NCBI RefSeq assembly: GCF_015356755.1
Contig: NZ_JADFCO010000063.1
Span: forward strand, 186,001-250,000
Origin: Nonlabens antarcticus
GTDB lineage: Bacteria > Bacteroidota > Bacteroidia > Flavobacteriales > Flavobacteriaceae
DNA length: 64,000 nt
Direction: 5' to 3'
The position numbers and the translations under genes were made by a program. The notes beneath the pieces were generated by a model that was not told where the DNA came from, did no database searches, and was given only the letters and a program-made list of their open reading frames with translations. Positions 17,084 to 25,151 of this stretch are shown in pieces. How positions within the stretch are numbered: the stretch's first letter is position 1; the number at the start of each line of letters is the position of its first letter.

Positions 17084-17221
17084 AACGATTCCAGATCTAG
17101 TAATGGAATCCCATTAACAGGAAGATCCATGCGAGAAGCTATCGATGCATTACTGGGAAACAAAAAGGTTCCTGAAAATCAGAAACCCAGTATGGGTAGT
17201 GGGATTAAGTGGAAATTATAG
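17084..17221 (+). pseudogene. 3' remnant of a duplicated thioredoxin-like gene
   Basis: These 138 bases encode, in one open frame ending in TAG, the last ~45 residues of the thioredoxin-like protein at 16298-16855: SNGIPLTGRSMREAIDALLG is identical, then NKKVPENQKPSMGSGIKWKL. The conserved Cys near the end has become Ser. Nothing of the first three quarters of the gene is present, and a stop codon (17078-17080) lies just upstream in frame. The differences are mostly silent, which suggests the second copy was once under selection and later lost its 5' part. It is not expected to make a functional protein. Confidence 0.85.
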
Positions 17222-17258
17222 TTTGAGCCATTACTTAGTTTTAATCTAATTAGCATAG

Positions 17259-17864
17259 CTAGGGACGCTTAACCGTAAATAATTGATTTGCTTTTCCTAA
17301 AATTGGGAAATATTTTGACATTCCATCACAGGGTCCTGTGGTTGCAGGTTCATATTCCAAACCTCCAACTCTTCCTGTGTAAAAATAAAATCCCAATCTA
17401 TCGGGATTTTCAACATTGATTACTTCACCACCATTCAAATAAGAAGGTTCCATCATTGCAGTGATTCCACCAGAGCAAGAATCTTTCATACTAAACTCAT
17501 GCTCTCCACGTTCATTAATACCTATCCATACCATGTCACTGGATTTGTTCGAAACATCACTGGTTAATAAAACTGCGCCAGATGAATTTCTAATCACAAA
17601 TTTTATATTTAAGTTGTCAGTAGTTATCGATGTATAGCTGTTATAATAATCTTCAACAGTAACAGTCAACTCGTAACGATAATTTTTATACTCTCCTACC
17701 CAGGATCCTAAAAACTTATCCAATGAATTATTTAAATCTCGAACTTCCCTTACGGTGCTAGGGAAATTTTGATTGGCTCTAAACTCTGTTTGCTGCTCTA
17801 TAGAAATCACTCTTTGAGATAGGCAGGTTATAGACAAAAACATTATTATAAATAAAATTTTCAT
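17259..17864 (-). CDS. secreted DUF6705-like protein
   Basis: A protein of about 201 residues with a signal peptide (MKILFIIMFLSITCLSQ). After it comes VREVRDLNNSLDKFLGSWVGEYKNYRYELTVTVEDYYN, which fits the pattern I recall for DUF6705 proteins of Flavobacteriaceae (a ...D.NN.LDKF.GTW.G.Y... block followed by lipocalin-like strands). Function is unknown. I use the ATG at 17864 because it begins the signal peptide. The upstream neighbour on the same strand, 14 bases away, is the JAMM-like lipoprotein, and the two probably form one transcription unit. The region is AT-rich and flanked by repeat-filled gaps, suggesting an accessory locus. Confidence 0.7.
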   Translation of the reverse strand: MKILFIIMFLSITCLSQRVISIEQQTEFRANQNFPSTVREVRDLNNSLDKFLGSWVGEYKNYRYELTVTVEDYYNSYTSITTDNLNIKFVIRNSSGAVLLTSDVSNKSSDMVWIGINERGEHEFSMKDSCSGGITAMMEPSYLNGGEVINVENPDRLGFYFYTGRVGGLEYEPATTGPCDGMSKYFPILGKANQLFTVKRP

Positions 17865-17878
17865 TTTTAAATATTTTG

Positions 17879-19396
17879 TTAACATGGTGATACAATTTTT
17901 AGGCCGTTTTGGGTTTTTTGAATTTTTGTAGTCGTATCGTTTTCATTTAGTTTGTACAGACCAACATTTTTAATTTGAAACTCTTTGTCTAAAAAGTTCA
18001 ACAGACCAAGTTCTGTATCGTTTTCAAGTGCTTTTTTATATCTTATTAGCATATCCTCATCCTTAGAATCAAAATTGCGAGGAAAACCCATTAGCATTTG
18101 TTGCACATTTTCTATTTGTAATAAATAATTCCCTAAATCTGTAACTACCATTACAAAACATTGTTGAATATCAAGTTCATTTTCCCATTCTGTTCTACCG
18201 TAATCATATTTCTTTCTTGCTAAGCTAAATAGCCATTTTACATCTGTGGGAGAAAACATTTTAATAGTATTACGAGTGGGCGTTCTTCCAAAATTTGCAT
18301 TATTTGGGTCAGTAATTGGTGGTAATGAGTATAAATTCCAATGTGTGTGTATTGCACCATAAGTGTCTGCGTCATGTGGAATTGGTGTGCTCGCATCTGT
18401 TCCTTGAACAAAATTATAACTAGTACCATTTGCATTTTGGTTAACTTGATAACCTGTCTCATCTGGTTCGCTCAACTTAGCTACCAAATTTGAAACTTTC
18501 ATTTGTAACGTGTTATTATTGGTTCGTTCTTTAGCTCTTTCACAATTAGAATCATCACTAAACACGCAAACTCCATTAACATCCTCAACTTTACCACTAG
18601 GACAATCGCAATCTCCATTAGAATTTAATACTTTACCTGTGTTCGGCGGACATTTAGGAGCTGAACCACCACCGCCACCAGCAATAGGATCTTCAGGATC
18701 ATACAAATTCTCCGTTGGAATCATATGATCTCCAAAATCATGTAGAATAAAAGACCAATTGATAATAGTTCTAGGAGGATAAGCTATTACCACTAAATCG
18801 TCTAGCTCTCCTAAATCCCACAAAATATCACCTTCATCTTGAAATATTAAGGTCGTCATAAAGGCAAACCCAGCTTGTGTCGTTTCAACCTTACGATTTA
18901 TTTTATGAGTAATTCGTTTATCCTTTAATTTATAGCCTCCCATTAAAACGCCATTAAAGTCTACATAATATAAATCTCCATCCATCATATCACCATTGGC
19001 ATCTTCTTTAATGGGGTTCCTTGCCTCTATCGCTCCAAAATACGAATTACCTTCTTTTAGGAATACCATTTTAAATAGCAAATCTGATTCTACGTTTATC
19101 GTTGCCTTTACGGTAGCTAGTTGTGCTTGAGACAACTCAATATCTGCAAGATCATAAGTTTCCCAATCCGGAACCACAAGTAGCGTCTGACTGCTTTTTT
19201 TAAAAAAACTTCCTATACGGGAAGAAGTGCGAGTAGTAGTAACGTGAGTGAAAAGACCTTTAGCCTCGTCAATAGATACAGTCTCTAATTTTTCCGACAC
19301 TGGTAGGCGAGGATAATCATCCACCACACAACTGCTTAATAAAAATAACGGAAATAAATAAAAAAACTTAAATATTTGATAGTGAAGCTTCTTCAT
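17879..19396 (-). CDS. large lipoprotein with a JAMM-like motif in its C-terminal domain
   Basis: A 505-residue lipoprotein with lipobox LLSSC (Cys23). Residues ~30-235 form an N-terminal domain seen in many Bacteroidota surface lipoproteins (EAKGLF at 45-49, LVVPDWETYD, NPIKEDANGDMMDGDLYYVDFNG). A Gly-rich linker (240-244) and a Cys-rich segment (C249, C263, C265, C277, C285) follow. The last ~210 residues contain E310/E313, AIHTHWN (H350, H352) and MFSPTDVKW (S382, D385). This resembles the E...HxH...SxxD zinc site of JAB/JAMM proteases, but the H-to-D spacing is about 33 instead of 10, so activity is uncertain. It is probably co-transcribed with the DUF6705-like gene. Confidence 0.6.
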   Translation of the reverse strand: MKKLHYQIFKFFYLFPLFLLSSCVVDDYPRLPVSEKLETVSIDEAKGLFTHVTTTRTSSRIGSFFKKSSQTLLVVPDWETYDLADIELSQAQLATVKATINVESDLLFKMVFLKEGNSYFGAIEARNPIKEDANGDMMDGDLYYVDFNGVLMGGYKLKDKRITHKINRKVETTQAGFAFMTTLIFQDEGDILWDLGELDDLVVIAYPPRTIINWSFILHDFGDHMIPTENLYDPEDPIAGGGGGSAPKCPPNTGKVLNSNGDCDCPSGKVEDVNGVCVFSDDSNCERAKERTNNNTLQMKVSNLVAKLSEPDETGYQVNQNANGTSYNFVQGTDASTPIPHDADTYGAIHTHWNLYSLPPITDPNNANFGRTPTRNTIKMFSPTDVKWLFSLARKKYDYGRTEWENELDIQQCFVMVVTDLGNYLLQIENVQQMLMGFPRNFDSKDEDMLIRYKKALENDTELGLLNFLDKEFQIKNVGLYKLNENDTTTKIQKTQNGLKIVSPC

Positions 19397-19514
19397 TTCT
19401 TAAAGTTTTGTCAAAAAAAAACAAATGAAGATTAAAACCTAATTTAAGTGAATAAATAAAAACTAAAGTCCAAAGAATTCGGAATTTGACAGATTCCTAG
19501 CCTTACCTCAAGAG

Positions 19515-19535
19515 ACCCTGAAATGAATTCAGGGT
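19515..19535. repeat. ACCCTGAA hairpin element
   Basis: An 8-bp perfect inverted repeat (ACCCTGAA / TTCAGGGT) with a five-base loop, followed by GACAA. This kind of hairpin is, from memory, widely dispersed in Bacteroidota genomes. No T-run follows, so it is not an obvious terminator. Confidence 0.6.
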
Positions 19536-19577
19536 GACAACAAGGAATAGGGTTTTATAAAACTGAGGAATTTAAAT

Positions 19578-19612
19578 AATTGGTAATCGCGATTTGCACA
19601 GCATATCAATAA
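19578..19612 (+). repeat. dispersed AATTGGYAATC element, copy 2
   Basis: AATTGGTAATCGCGATTTGC followed by ACAGCA, related to 16891-16933 and 26747-26779. Confidence 0.45.
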
Positions 19613-19663
19613 TTGGTGATATTGTTCAAAAAGACACTAATTAGATTATTACTACACAACACA

Positions 19664-19703
19664 ACTGTTCTCGGCCGCCCCTTCGGCTGCGCTCAGGGAA
19701 CAG
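19664..19703. repeat. diverged CTTCGRCTGCGCTCAG element
   Basis: CCTTCGGCTGCGCTCAGGGA matches the core of the copies at 6651 and 7187 with one change. It is bounded by CTGTTC and GAACAG, giving an imperfect hairpin. Confidence 0.65.
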
Positions 19704-19728
19704 CTCGAACTGACATGGCAAATTTCAG

Positions 19729-19759
19729 TTTGAGATTTGAGGTTTGAGGTTTGGAATTT
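19729..19759 (+). repeat. heptanucleotide tandem repeat (TTTGAGG)
   Basis: Units TTTGAGA, TTTGAGG, TTTGAGG, TTTGGAA and the start of a fifth, in perfect 7-base register. It ends six bases before the DUF1599 stop codon. Confidence 0.7.
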
Positions 19760-19764
19760 GACGC

Positions 19765-20301
19765 CTAAGCGTCTAGGTGTATCATCGCAAAAATCGCATA
19801 ATTGATCATATCCTGATAATTAGCATCCAGACCTTCTGATACGATGGTTTTACCGGCGTTGTTCTCAATTTGCTTGACGCGAAGGAGTTTTTGGAGAATT
19901 AGATCTGTTAGCGAACTCACTCTCATTTCTCTCCAGGCCTCGCCATAGTCGTGGTTTTTGTCCATCATTAACTGCTTTGTGATGGCGATGTGTTTGTCGT
20001 ACAATTCCGTGGCTTGCTGGGTGTTGAGATCTGGCTGTTCTGCAATTCCGTTTTCCAGTTGGATCAATGCCATGATGGAATAATTGATTATGCCTATGAA
20101 TTCGCTTTCTTGACCTTCATCAACTTTGGATTCCGTTAGAGTTTGAAGTCCGCGTATGCGCTGCGCTTTTATTAAGATCTGATCGGTAAGCGATGGCAAC
20201 CTCAAGATGCGCCATGCACTGCCATAATCACTCATTTTATTGATGAACAGATCGCGACAGGTCTGGATTACTTGATCGTATTGCTGGCTGGTATCAGGCA
20301 T
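19765..20301 (-). CDS. DUF1599 protein with internal duplication
   Basis: A 178-residue cytoplasmic protein of family DUF1599, built from two copies of the same ~75-residue motif. The first copy reads CRDLFINKMSDYGSAWRILR, then SLTDQILIKAQRIRGLQ and INYSIMALIQL. The second reads KQLMMDKNHDYGEAWREMR, then SLTDLILQKLLRVKQIEN and INYAIFAMIHL. The DYGxAWR core resembles MazG/nucleotide-modifying small domains, and function is unknown. It is divergent from folP, an arrangement I recall as common in flavobacteria. A TAGCTTTG box at 20321-20328 may be its promoter -7 element. Confidence 0.9.
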   Translation of the reverse strand: MPDTSQQYDQVIQTCRDLFINKMSDYGSAWRILRLPSLTDQILIKAQRIRGLQTLTESKVDEGQESEFIGIINYSIMALIQLENGIAEQPDLNTQQATELYDKHIAITKQLMMDKNHDYGEAWREMRVSSLTDLILQKLLRVKQIENNAGKTIVSEGLDANYQDMINYAIFAMIHLDA

Positions 20302-20432
20302 GGAAACTGGGAGTTTTTTTCAAAGCTATATAAATATTTAATTTTTCATTAATAGAGATCTTTTCAATGAATAGTGAGTGTTTAAATAACTTCAATGTAA
20401 ATTTCGGGCACAAATTACGATATACCTACCTT

Positions 20433-21263
20433 ATGACCACGATAAATTGCGCTGGGAAACTTATTGACCTCACCCATCCCAAGGTTATGGGGATTATAAA
20501 CGTCACTCCTGACTCCTTTTACGACGGTGGTGCCTTGAAAACCGATAATGACGTGTTGCATCAAGTGGAAAATATGCTTCAGGAAGGTGCCACTTTTATT
20601 GATGTAGGCGGTTACAGCAGCCGGCCTGATGGCACTCATATCTCAGTGTATGAAGAGCTCCAGCGTGTCATTCCTATTATTGATTTGATCAAAAACTCTT
20701 TTGATAACGTGATATTGAGTTGTGACAGCTTTCGCGAAAGCGTAATTTCCACAGCCATCCAGCACGGCATTGACATCGTGAATGACATCAGCGCTGGGAA
20801 ACTGGATGATAAAATGCTGGAAACCGTCGGAAAAGCTAGTATTCCCTATATCATGATGCACATGCGTGGCACGCCTCAAACCATGAAATCATTAAATGCG
20901 TACGAAAACCTCATCATCGAGATGAATACTTATTTTGCAGAGCGCATCGCTTCTGCAAGAGCCGCAGGAATCAAAGATATCATTATCGATCCAGGATTTG
21001 GTTTTGCTAAAAACATACCTCAGAACTTTCATTTATTAAAAAATATGGAGCTTCTTAAAGCTCATGAATCGCCTATTCTTGCAGGGATTTCCAGGAAATC
21101 AACCATTTACAAAACCCTGGGAATCACCGCAGCGCAATCGCTTAATGGAACTACCGCATTACATATGGTCTGTCTTCAAAACGGAGCCAAAATCCTGCGT
21201 GTCCATGATGTAAAAGAAGCTATGGAAGTCGTAGCATTGCATCAGGCGATTCAAAAAAATTAA
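20433..21263 (+). CDS. folP: dihydropteroate synthase
   Basis: A 276-residue TIM-barrel enzyme that joins p-aminobenzoate to 6-hydroxymethyl-dihydropterin pyrophosphate in folate synthesis. Motifs are KVMGIINVTPDSFYDGG, INVGGYSSRPDG (here FIDVGGYSSRPDG), LSCDSF, DIVNDISAG, YIMMHMRGTPQTM, IIIDPGFGFAK, ILAGISRKSTI and GTTALHM. The sulfonamide-target enzyme is complete. I start at 20433, where family similarity begins; an in-frame ATG at 20367 would add 22 residues with no similarity. A palindrome copy lies inside and encodes SFRESV in the third-strand region. The c-di-AMP cyclase gene follows at 17 bases, likely in one operon. Confidence 0.95.
   Translation: MTTINCAGKLIDLTHPKVMGIINVTPDSFYDGGALKTDNDVLHQVENMLQEGATFIDVGGYSSRPDGTHISVYEELQRVIPIIDLIKNSFDNVILSCDSFRESVISTAIQHGIDIVNDISAGKLDDKMLETVGKASIPYIMMHMRGTPQTMKSLNAYENLIIEMNTYFAERIASARAAGIKDIIIDPGFGFAKNIPQNFHLLKNMELLKAHESPILAGISRKSTIYKTLGITAAQSLNGTTALHMVCLQNGAKILRVHDVKEAMEVVALHQAIQKN
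20728..20741. repeat. GCTTTCGCGAAAGC palindrome, site 5 (coding)
   Basis: Exact copy inside folP; read in another frame as SFRES. Confidence 0.95.
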
Positions 21264-21280
21264 TCCTATTTTTACGAGTA

Positions 21281-22057
21281 ATGGAGCTACCCGACTTTAG
21301 AATAATTGACCTGATTGACATTGTCCTTTTTGCGGCATTGATTTTTTATCTCTACAGACTGGTTAAAGGAACCGCTGCAATCAATATCTTTATTGGGATC
21401 GTGATCATTTATCTGATCTATCAAGTCACCGTTTTCTTGAAAATGGAAATGCTTTCCAGAGCTTTGGGAGCCTTTACCGGCGCTGGAGTTTTTGCGTTGA
21501 TCGTAGTTTTCCAACAAGAAATACGCCGATTCCTGCTCATGATAGGATCCACAAATTTTACTTCAAAGCGGCGGTTACTGCGGCAATTACGCATTTTCAA
21601 AGCAGATGTTGATAATCATAACAGTGTGGTGGACGAGATTGTAACGGCCTGTAAACGAATGAGTGCGACTAAAACAGGAGCCCTCATCGCCATTAAGCGC
21701 GATGGATCTCTGGACTTTTTAAAAAGTAGTGGTGACACCATGGACATTGTCGTTAATGCCCCTATTATTCAGAGTATTTTCTACAAGAATAGCACGCTAC
21801 ATGACGGTGCCATGATCATAGAGGAAAATAAAATTACAGCCACCCGGGTAATTCTTCCCGTATCTGATAACCGGAAGATCCCACAGCGTTTTGGTTTAAG
21901 GCATAGAGCTGCATTAGGACTGACAGAGCGTAGCAATGCCCTCGCTATCATTGTAAGTGAAGAAACAGGGCAGGTTTCATTAGTCATTAACGGCGAGTTT
22001 GAAAGCTATGAAGACATGGATGACCTGTCTGATAAAATAAAATCCCATCTCGCTTAA
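21281..22057 (+). CDS. cdaA: diadenylate cyclase CdaA
   Basis: A 258-residue membrane enzyme making cyclic di-AMP from two ATP. Three N-terminal membrane helices (residues ~10-75) precede the DAC domain. That domain has the catalytic DGA motif (STLHDGAMII) and RHR motif (FGLRHRAALGL), and GQVSLVINGEF near the end. The order folP-cdaA is common in Bacteroidota. The second messenger usually controls osmotic and cell-wall balance; no c-di-AMP phosphodiesterase or effector is visible in this window. The stop overlaps the next start (TAATG), so the DUF3667 protein is co-translated. Confidence 0.93.
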   Translation: MELPDFRIIDLIDIVLFAALIFYLYRLVKGTAAINIFIGIVIIYLIYQVTVFLKMEMLSRALGAFTGAGVFALIVVFQQEIRRFLLMIGSTNFTSKRRLLRQLRIFKADVDNHNSVVDEIVTACKRMSATKTGALIAIKRDGSLDFLKSSGDTMDIVVNAPIIQSIFYKNSTLHDGAMIIEENKITATRVILPVSDNRKIPQRFGLRHRAALGLTERSNALAIIVSEETGQVSLVINGEFESYEDMDDLSDKIKSHLA

Positions 22058-22896
22058 TGGAACGCCACTGTAAAAATTGCGATAATATGCTTTACAGCGG
22101 CCACACGCACTGTGCCAGTTGTGGTGCAAAATGGATCGAGAACAGGATCACGATGCGACAGGTAGGAACAGATTTTACAGATATGTATCTGGGCGTGGAT
22201 ACAAAGTTTGTGCGCACATTTGTGGATCTTTTTAGAAAACCTGGTGTAGTAATCAATGGTTATATATCTGGTCGCCGCCAGTATTATGTGGATGCCATTA
22301 GGTATACTTTACTAACCATATTAATCTCAGGACTTTATACCTTTTTGATGCGCTCTGGAGGTTTCTTTGATGTATACTTAACAGAGATTCAAGCGATGAC
22401 CCCTTCCGGATCTGAGTCTCCCGAAGCGCAAGAATTCGGGACGAAATTTGGCCTAAAAATGGTGAATTTTATTTTCGATTTTCAAGGATTAATACATTTC
22501 ACGACAATTCCTTTGCTTGCTTTAGTAGGAAGGATAACTTTTTGGGGTAAACGCTATTACAATTTTACCGAGCATATCGTATTTTACTTATATACCTACG
22601 CCCACAGCATGATAGTGACAACGCCTATCACTATTATTCTGATGTATCTATCTTTCGATCTATATATGTACTGGAGTTTTTCAGTATTTCCAGCAATGTT
22701 CCTTTATAATGCTTACTGTTATAAAAGATGTTTTAATCTTGACTTTCAAACTACGGTGCTTAGAAGTTTGATATCCATTATTGTATTAATAACGATCCTC
22801 ATTTTAGCCTTTTTATTTTTAATGATCATCATCTTTTTAACGGCATTGATCGCAAGTAAATTAGGCTTTGATGTTGAAAGTTTTATAACTGGATAA
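22057..22896 (+). CDS. DUF3667 zinc-ribbon membrane protein
   Basis: A 279-residue membrane protein. It begins with a zinc ribbon (CKNCDN ... CASCGAKW; four cysteines at about 5, 8, 18 and 21). A conserved GVVINGYISGRRQYYVDAIRYTLL segment is typical of DUF3667, which usually reads GKRxxYVxPxRY. About five membrane helices follow, between residues ~88 and 270. Function is unknown for the family. Its start overlaps the cdaA stop, so it is the third gene of folP-cdaA-DUF3667. It converges with the ABC exporter gene with only 11 bases between the stops and no visible terminator. Confidence 0.8.
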   Translation: MERHCKNCDNMLYSGHTHCASCGAKWIENRITMRQVGTDFTDMYLGVDTKFVRTFVDLFRKPGVVINGYISGRRQYYVDAIRYTLLTILISGLYTFLMRSGGFFDVYLTEIQAMTPSGSESPEAQEFGTKFGLKMVNFIFDFQGLIHFTTIPLLALVGRITFWGKRYYNFTEHIVFYLYTYAHSMIVTTPITIILMYLSFDLYMYWSFSVFPAMFLYNAYCYKRCFNLDFQTTVLRSLISIIVLITILILAFLFLMIIIFLTALIASKLGFDVESFITG

Positions 22897-22907
22897 TCAT
22901 CCTTTAT

Positions 22908-24680
22908 TTAAGCTACTTCCTGTTGTAAGAACTGCACCTCATACAAATTTTTGTAATAACCACCTTCTTTTTCCAGAAGCTCATTGTGAGTTCCCATTTC
23001 TACAATTTCTCCGGCATCCATGACGATAATCTTATCGGCTTTTTTGATGGTGGCGAGACGGTGAGCAATGACGATAGACGTGCGGTCTTTCGTTATGATG
23101 TCAGTCGCACCCTGGATTAATTGCTCGCTGTAGGCATCTACAGAACTGGTAGCCTCATCAAGGACGAGAATACTAGGGTTTGAAACGTACGCTCTCAAGA
23201 ATGCGATCAATTGCCGCTGCCCAGAACTAAGCATCACACCACGTTCTTTCACATTGTAATGGTATCCTTGAGGAAGTGACATAATAAACTTGTGCACCCC
23301 TATTGTTTTTGCTGCGGCGATGACATCATCTTCTGTAATATCAGGATTTTTAAGAGTAATGTTATTCAATATGGTATCTGCAAACAGGAAAACGTCTTGA
23401 AGCACTACTGCTATTTGTGACCTAAGGGATTCTAGATTGTATGCTTTCGCGGAAGCGGAATCCACTAGAATCTCTCCTGCATTAATTTCATAAAACCTAG
23501 AAAGAAGGTTGATGATCGTGGATTTACCGGCACCTGTTGAACCTACGATTGCGACAGTCTGGCCTGCTTCTACCTTAAAGCTAAGATTTTTCAAGACCAA
23601 CTCATTATCTACATAACCGAAATCTACCTTTTTGAATTCGATATCTCCTTTTAAATTTGATGCGATGATACTGCCGGTATCCTCAATCCTGGAATCTGTA
23701 TCCAATATTTTGAAAACGCGGTTTGCAGCTACCATACCCATTTGTAACGTATTGAACTTATCTGCAATCTGACGCAGTGGACGGAATAGCTTTTGGGACA
23801 AATCGATAAACATCACGATCGTACCTATTTCTATGGCGCTCACCTCAGCGTCTAAATTCATAACTACTCCTATGTAAACGATCAAGCCTATAACGATGCT
23901 GGAAGCCATCTCTGCAATTGGGAAAAATATGCTGTTGTACCATACCGTTTTTACCCAGGCAACACGATGCTTATCATTAATCTCTTTAAATTGCTCATAT
24001 TCTACCTTTTCACGATTGAATATCTGAACGATTTTCATTCCAGTCACACGTTCCTGAACAAAGGAATTAAGATTACTCACCTGGTTACGCACATCTTCAA
24101 AAGCGACTTTCATGGCTTTTTGAAATACACGCGTTGCATATAGAATAAAAGGCATCACGATAAGCGCAATAAGGGTCAATTGCCAACTAGAATAGGCCAT
24201 AAACCCTAAAACGACTACCATTTTTAATAAGTCTGAAATGATCACAAAAAGACCTTCAGAAAAAATACTGGCAATGGTTTCAATATCACTTACAGCACGA
24301 GTCACGAGTTTTCCCACAGCGCTCTGATCAAAATATTTCATTTTGAAACCTAGCATGTGATCAAATAATTTTACCCTTAAATCTCGAATAACCTGCTGAC
24401 CTAGCCAGTTTGCATAAAATATGAATCCCAGCTGCAGCAAAACGTCTGCGGTTAGCACCCCTATCATCATATAAATAACCGTATCAAAGCCCTCGAACTG
24501 CTGTGTTGTAATGTGCTCATCGATTGCAACCTTGATCAAATAGGGCATTCCTATAGCCACTACAGAAAGTAGAATAGCACTGATAGCTACAAAATAATAG
24601 GTTTTGCGATAAGGTTTAGTATAGGAAAGCAGTCGCTTAAAAAGCGAAAGGTTGAATGCGTTACCTGTAGTTGATCCCAT
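22908..24680 (-). CDS. ABC exporter half-transporter with degenerate signature (TM288-like)
   Basis: A 590-residue half-exporter with six membrane helices (residues ~20-310) and an ATPase domain. Walker A is GSTGAGKS, the Q-loop LQDVFLF, Walker B ILVLDE with catalytic E509 and D508 intact, and the H-loop AHR. The signature is changed: LSSGQ (484-488) instead of LSGGQ, in the context LSSGQRQLIAFLRAYVSNPS. That context closely follows what I recall of TM288. A degenerate signature here and a degenerate Walker B in the 10403-12151 protein would together make one inactive and one active ATP site. It is the third gene of an operon after truA and a membrane protein, 3 bases from the latter. Confidence 0.9.
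   Translation of the reverse strand: MGSTTGNAFNLSLFKRLLSYTKPYRKTYYFVAISAILLSVVAIGMPYLIKVAIDEHITTQQFEGFDTVIYMMIGVLTADVLLQLGFIFYANWLGQQVIRDLRVKLFDHMLGFKMKYFDQSAVGKLVTRAVSDIETIASIFSEGLFVIISDLLKMVVVLGFMAYSSWQLTLIALIVMPFILYATRVFQKAMKVAFEDVRNQVSNLNSFVQERVTGMKIVQIFNREKVEYEQFKEINDKHRVAWVKTVWYNSIFFPIAEMASSIVIGLIVYIGVVMNLDAEVSAIEIGTIVMFIDLSQKLFRPLRQIADKFNTLQMGMVAANRVFKILDTDSRIEDTGSIIASNLKGDIEFKKVDFGYVDNELVLKNLSFKVEAGQTVAIVGSTGAGKSTIINLLSRFYEINAGEILVDSASAKAYNLESLRSQIAVVLQDVFLFADTILNNITLKNPDITEDDVIAAAKTIGVHKFIMSLPQGYHYNVKERGVMLSSGQRQLIAFLRAYVSNPSILVLDEATSSVDAYSEQLIQGATDIITKDRTSIVIAHRLATIKKADKIIVMDAGEIVEMGTHNELLEKEGGYYKNLYEVQFLQQEVA
23443..23456. repeat. GCTTTCGCGAAAGC palindrome, site 6 (one change, coding)
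   Basis: GCTTTCGCGGAAGC inside the TM288-like ABC gene, read on the minus strand as SASAKA. Confidence 0.75.
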
Positions 24681-24683
24681 AAA

Positions 24684-25151
24684 TTATTTGAGCAAATGCG
24701 CGATGCTAGATCGCAATTCTTCTTCTTTTTGTGAACCGATCACGTATTCTTTTGAGTCGGTTTTTATGTGTAAACCTTTTGACCCTTTAATATTATAAAC
24801 CGTTCCCATTCCCGTCCACAATCTTATTCCCCAACCACCGACAAAGCCATAGTCAATAACTTTTGCCATTTTGAGATCGCTCCAGTTCCATTCTCTCTTT
24901 AAAATTGGATAAAATTGGACGCTTATTTTTTCCCGAGTAATAATTGTCGTCAATTTCATGATATAGAACAACACGATCATACCCATAACACCGAATAAGC
25001 TACAAACAATTACGATCGTTGAAATTGTGCTAGGATATTCTACAGCAGCTGCAACGGCGGAAATTATGATAATTATAGAGGTGAAAATTATGATCAACCA
25101 CAACCACCATTGCTTGAACTTTTGCGATTCCTGAAAGATGATTTCATTCAT
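24684..25151 (-). CDS. small membrane protein of unknown function
   Basis: A 155-residue protein with two membrane helices (about residues 16-38 and 46-66). A soluble C-terminal part follows (TTIITREKISVQFYPILKREWNWSDLKMAKVIDYGFVGGWGIR ... GSKGLHIKTDSKEYVIGSQ) that resembles bacterial PH-like domains found in membrane proteins of this kind. The role is unknown. It overlaps truA by 8 bases and ends 3 bases before the ABC exporter gene, so all three are one transcription unit and its function may be linked to the exporter. Confidence 0.7.
   Translation of the reverse strand: MNEIIFQESQKFKQWWLWLIIIFTSIIIIISAVAAAVEYPSTISTIVIVCSLFGVMGMIVLFYIMKLTTIITREKISVQFYPILKREWNWSDLKMAKVIDYGFVGGWGIRLWTGMGTVYNIKGSKGLHIKTDSKEYVIGSQKEEELRSSIAHLLK

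Larger units (their letters stand above)
19397..19764. other. 368-bp intergenic region rich in repeats
   Basis: No gene is seen. The gap holds an ACCCTGAA/TTCAGGGT hairpin (19515-19535), the AATTGGTAATC element (19578-19612), a diverged CTTCGRCTGCGCTCAG element with CTGTTC/GAACAG ends (19664-19703), and a heptanucleotide array (19729-19759). Confidence 0.7.
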
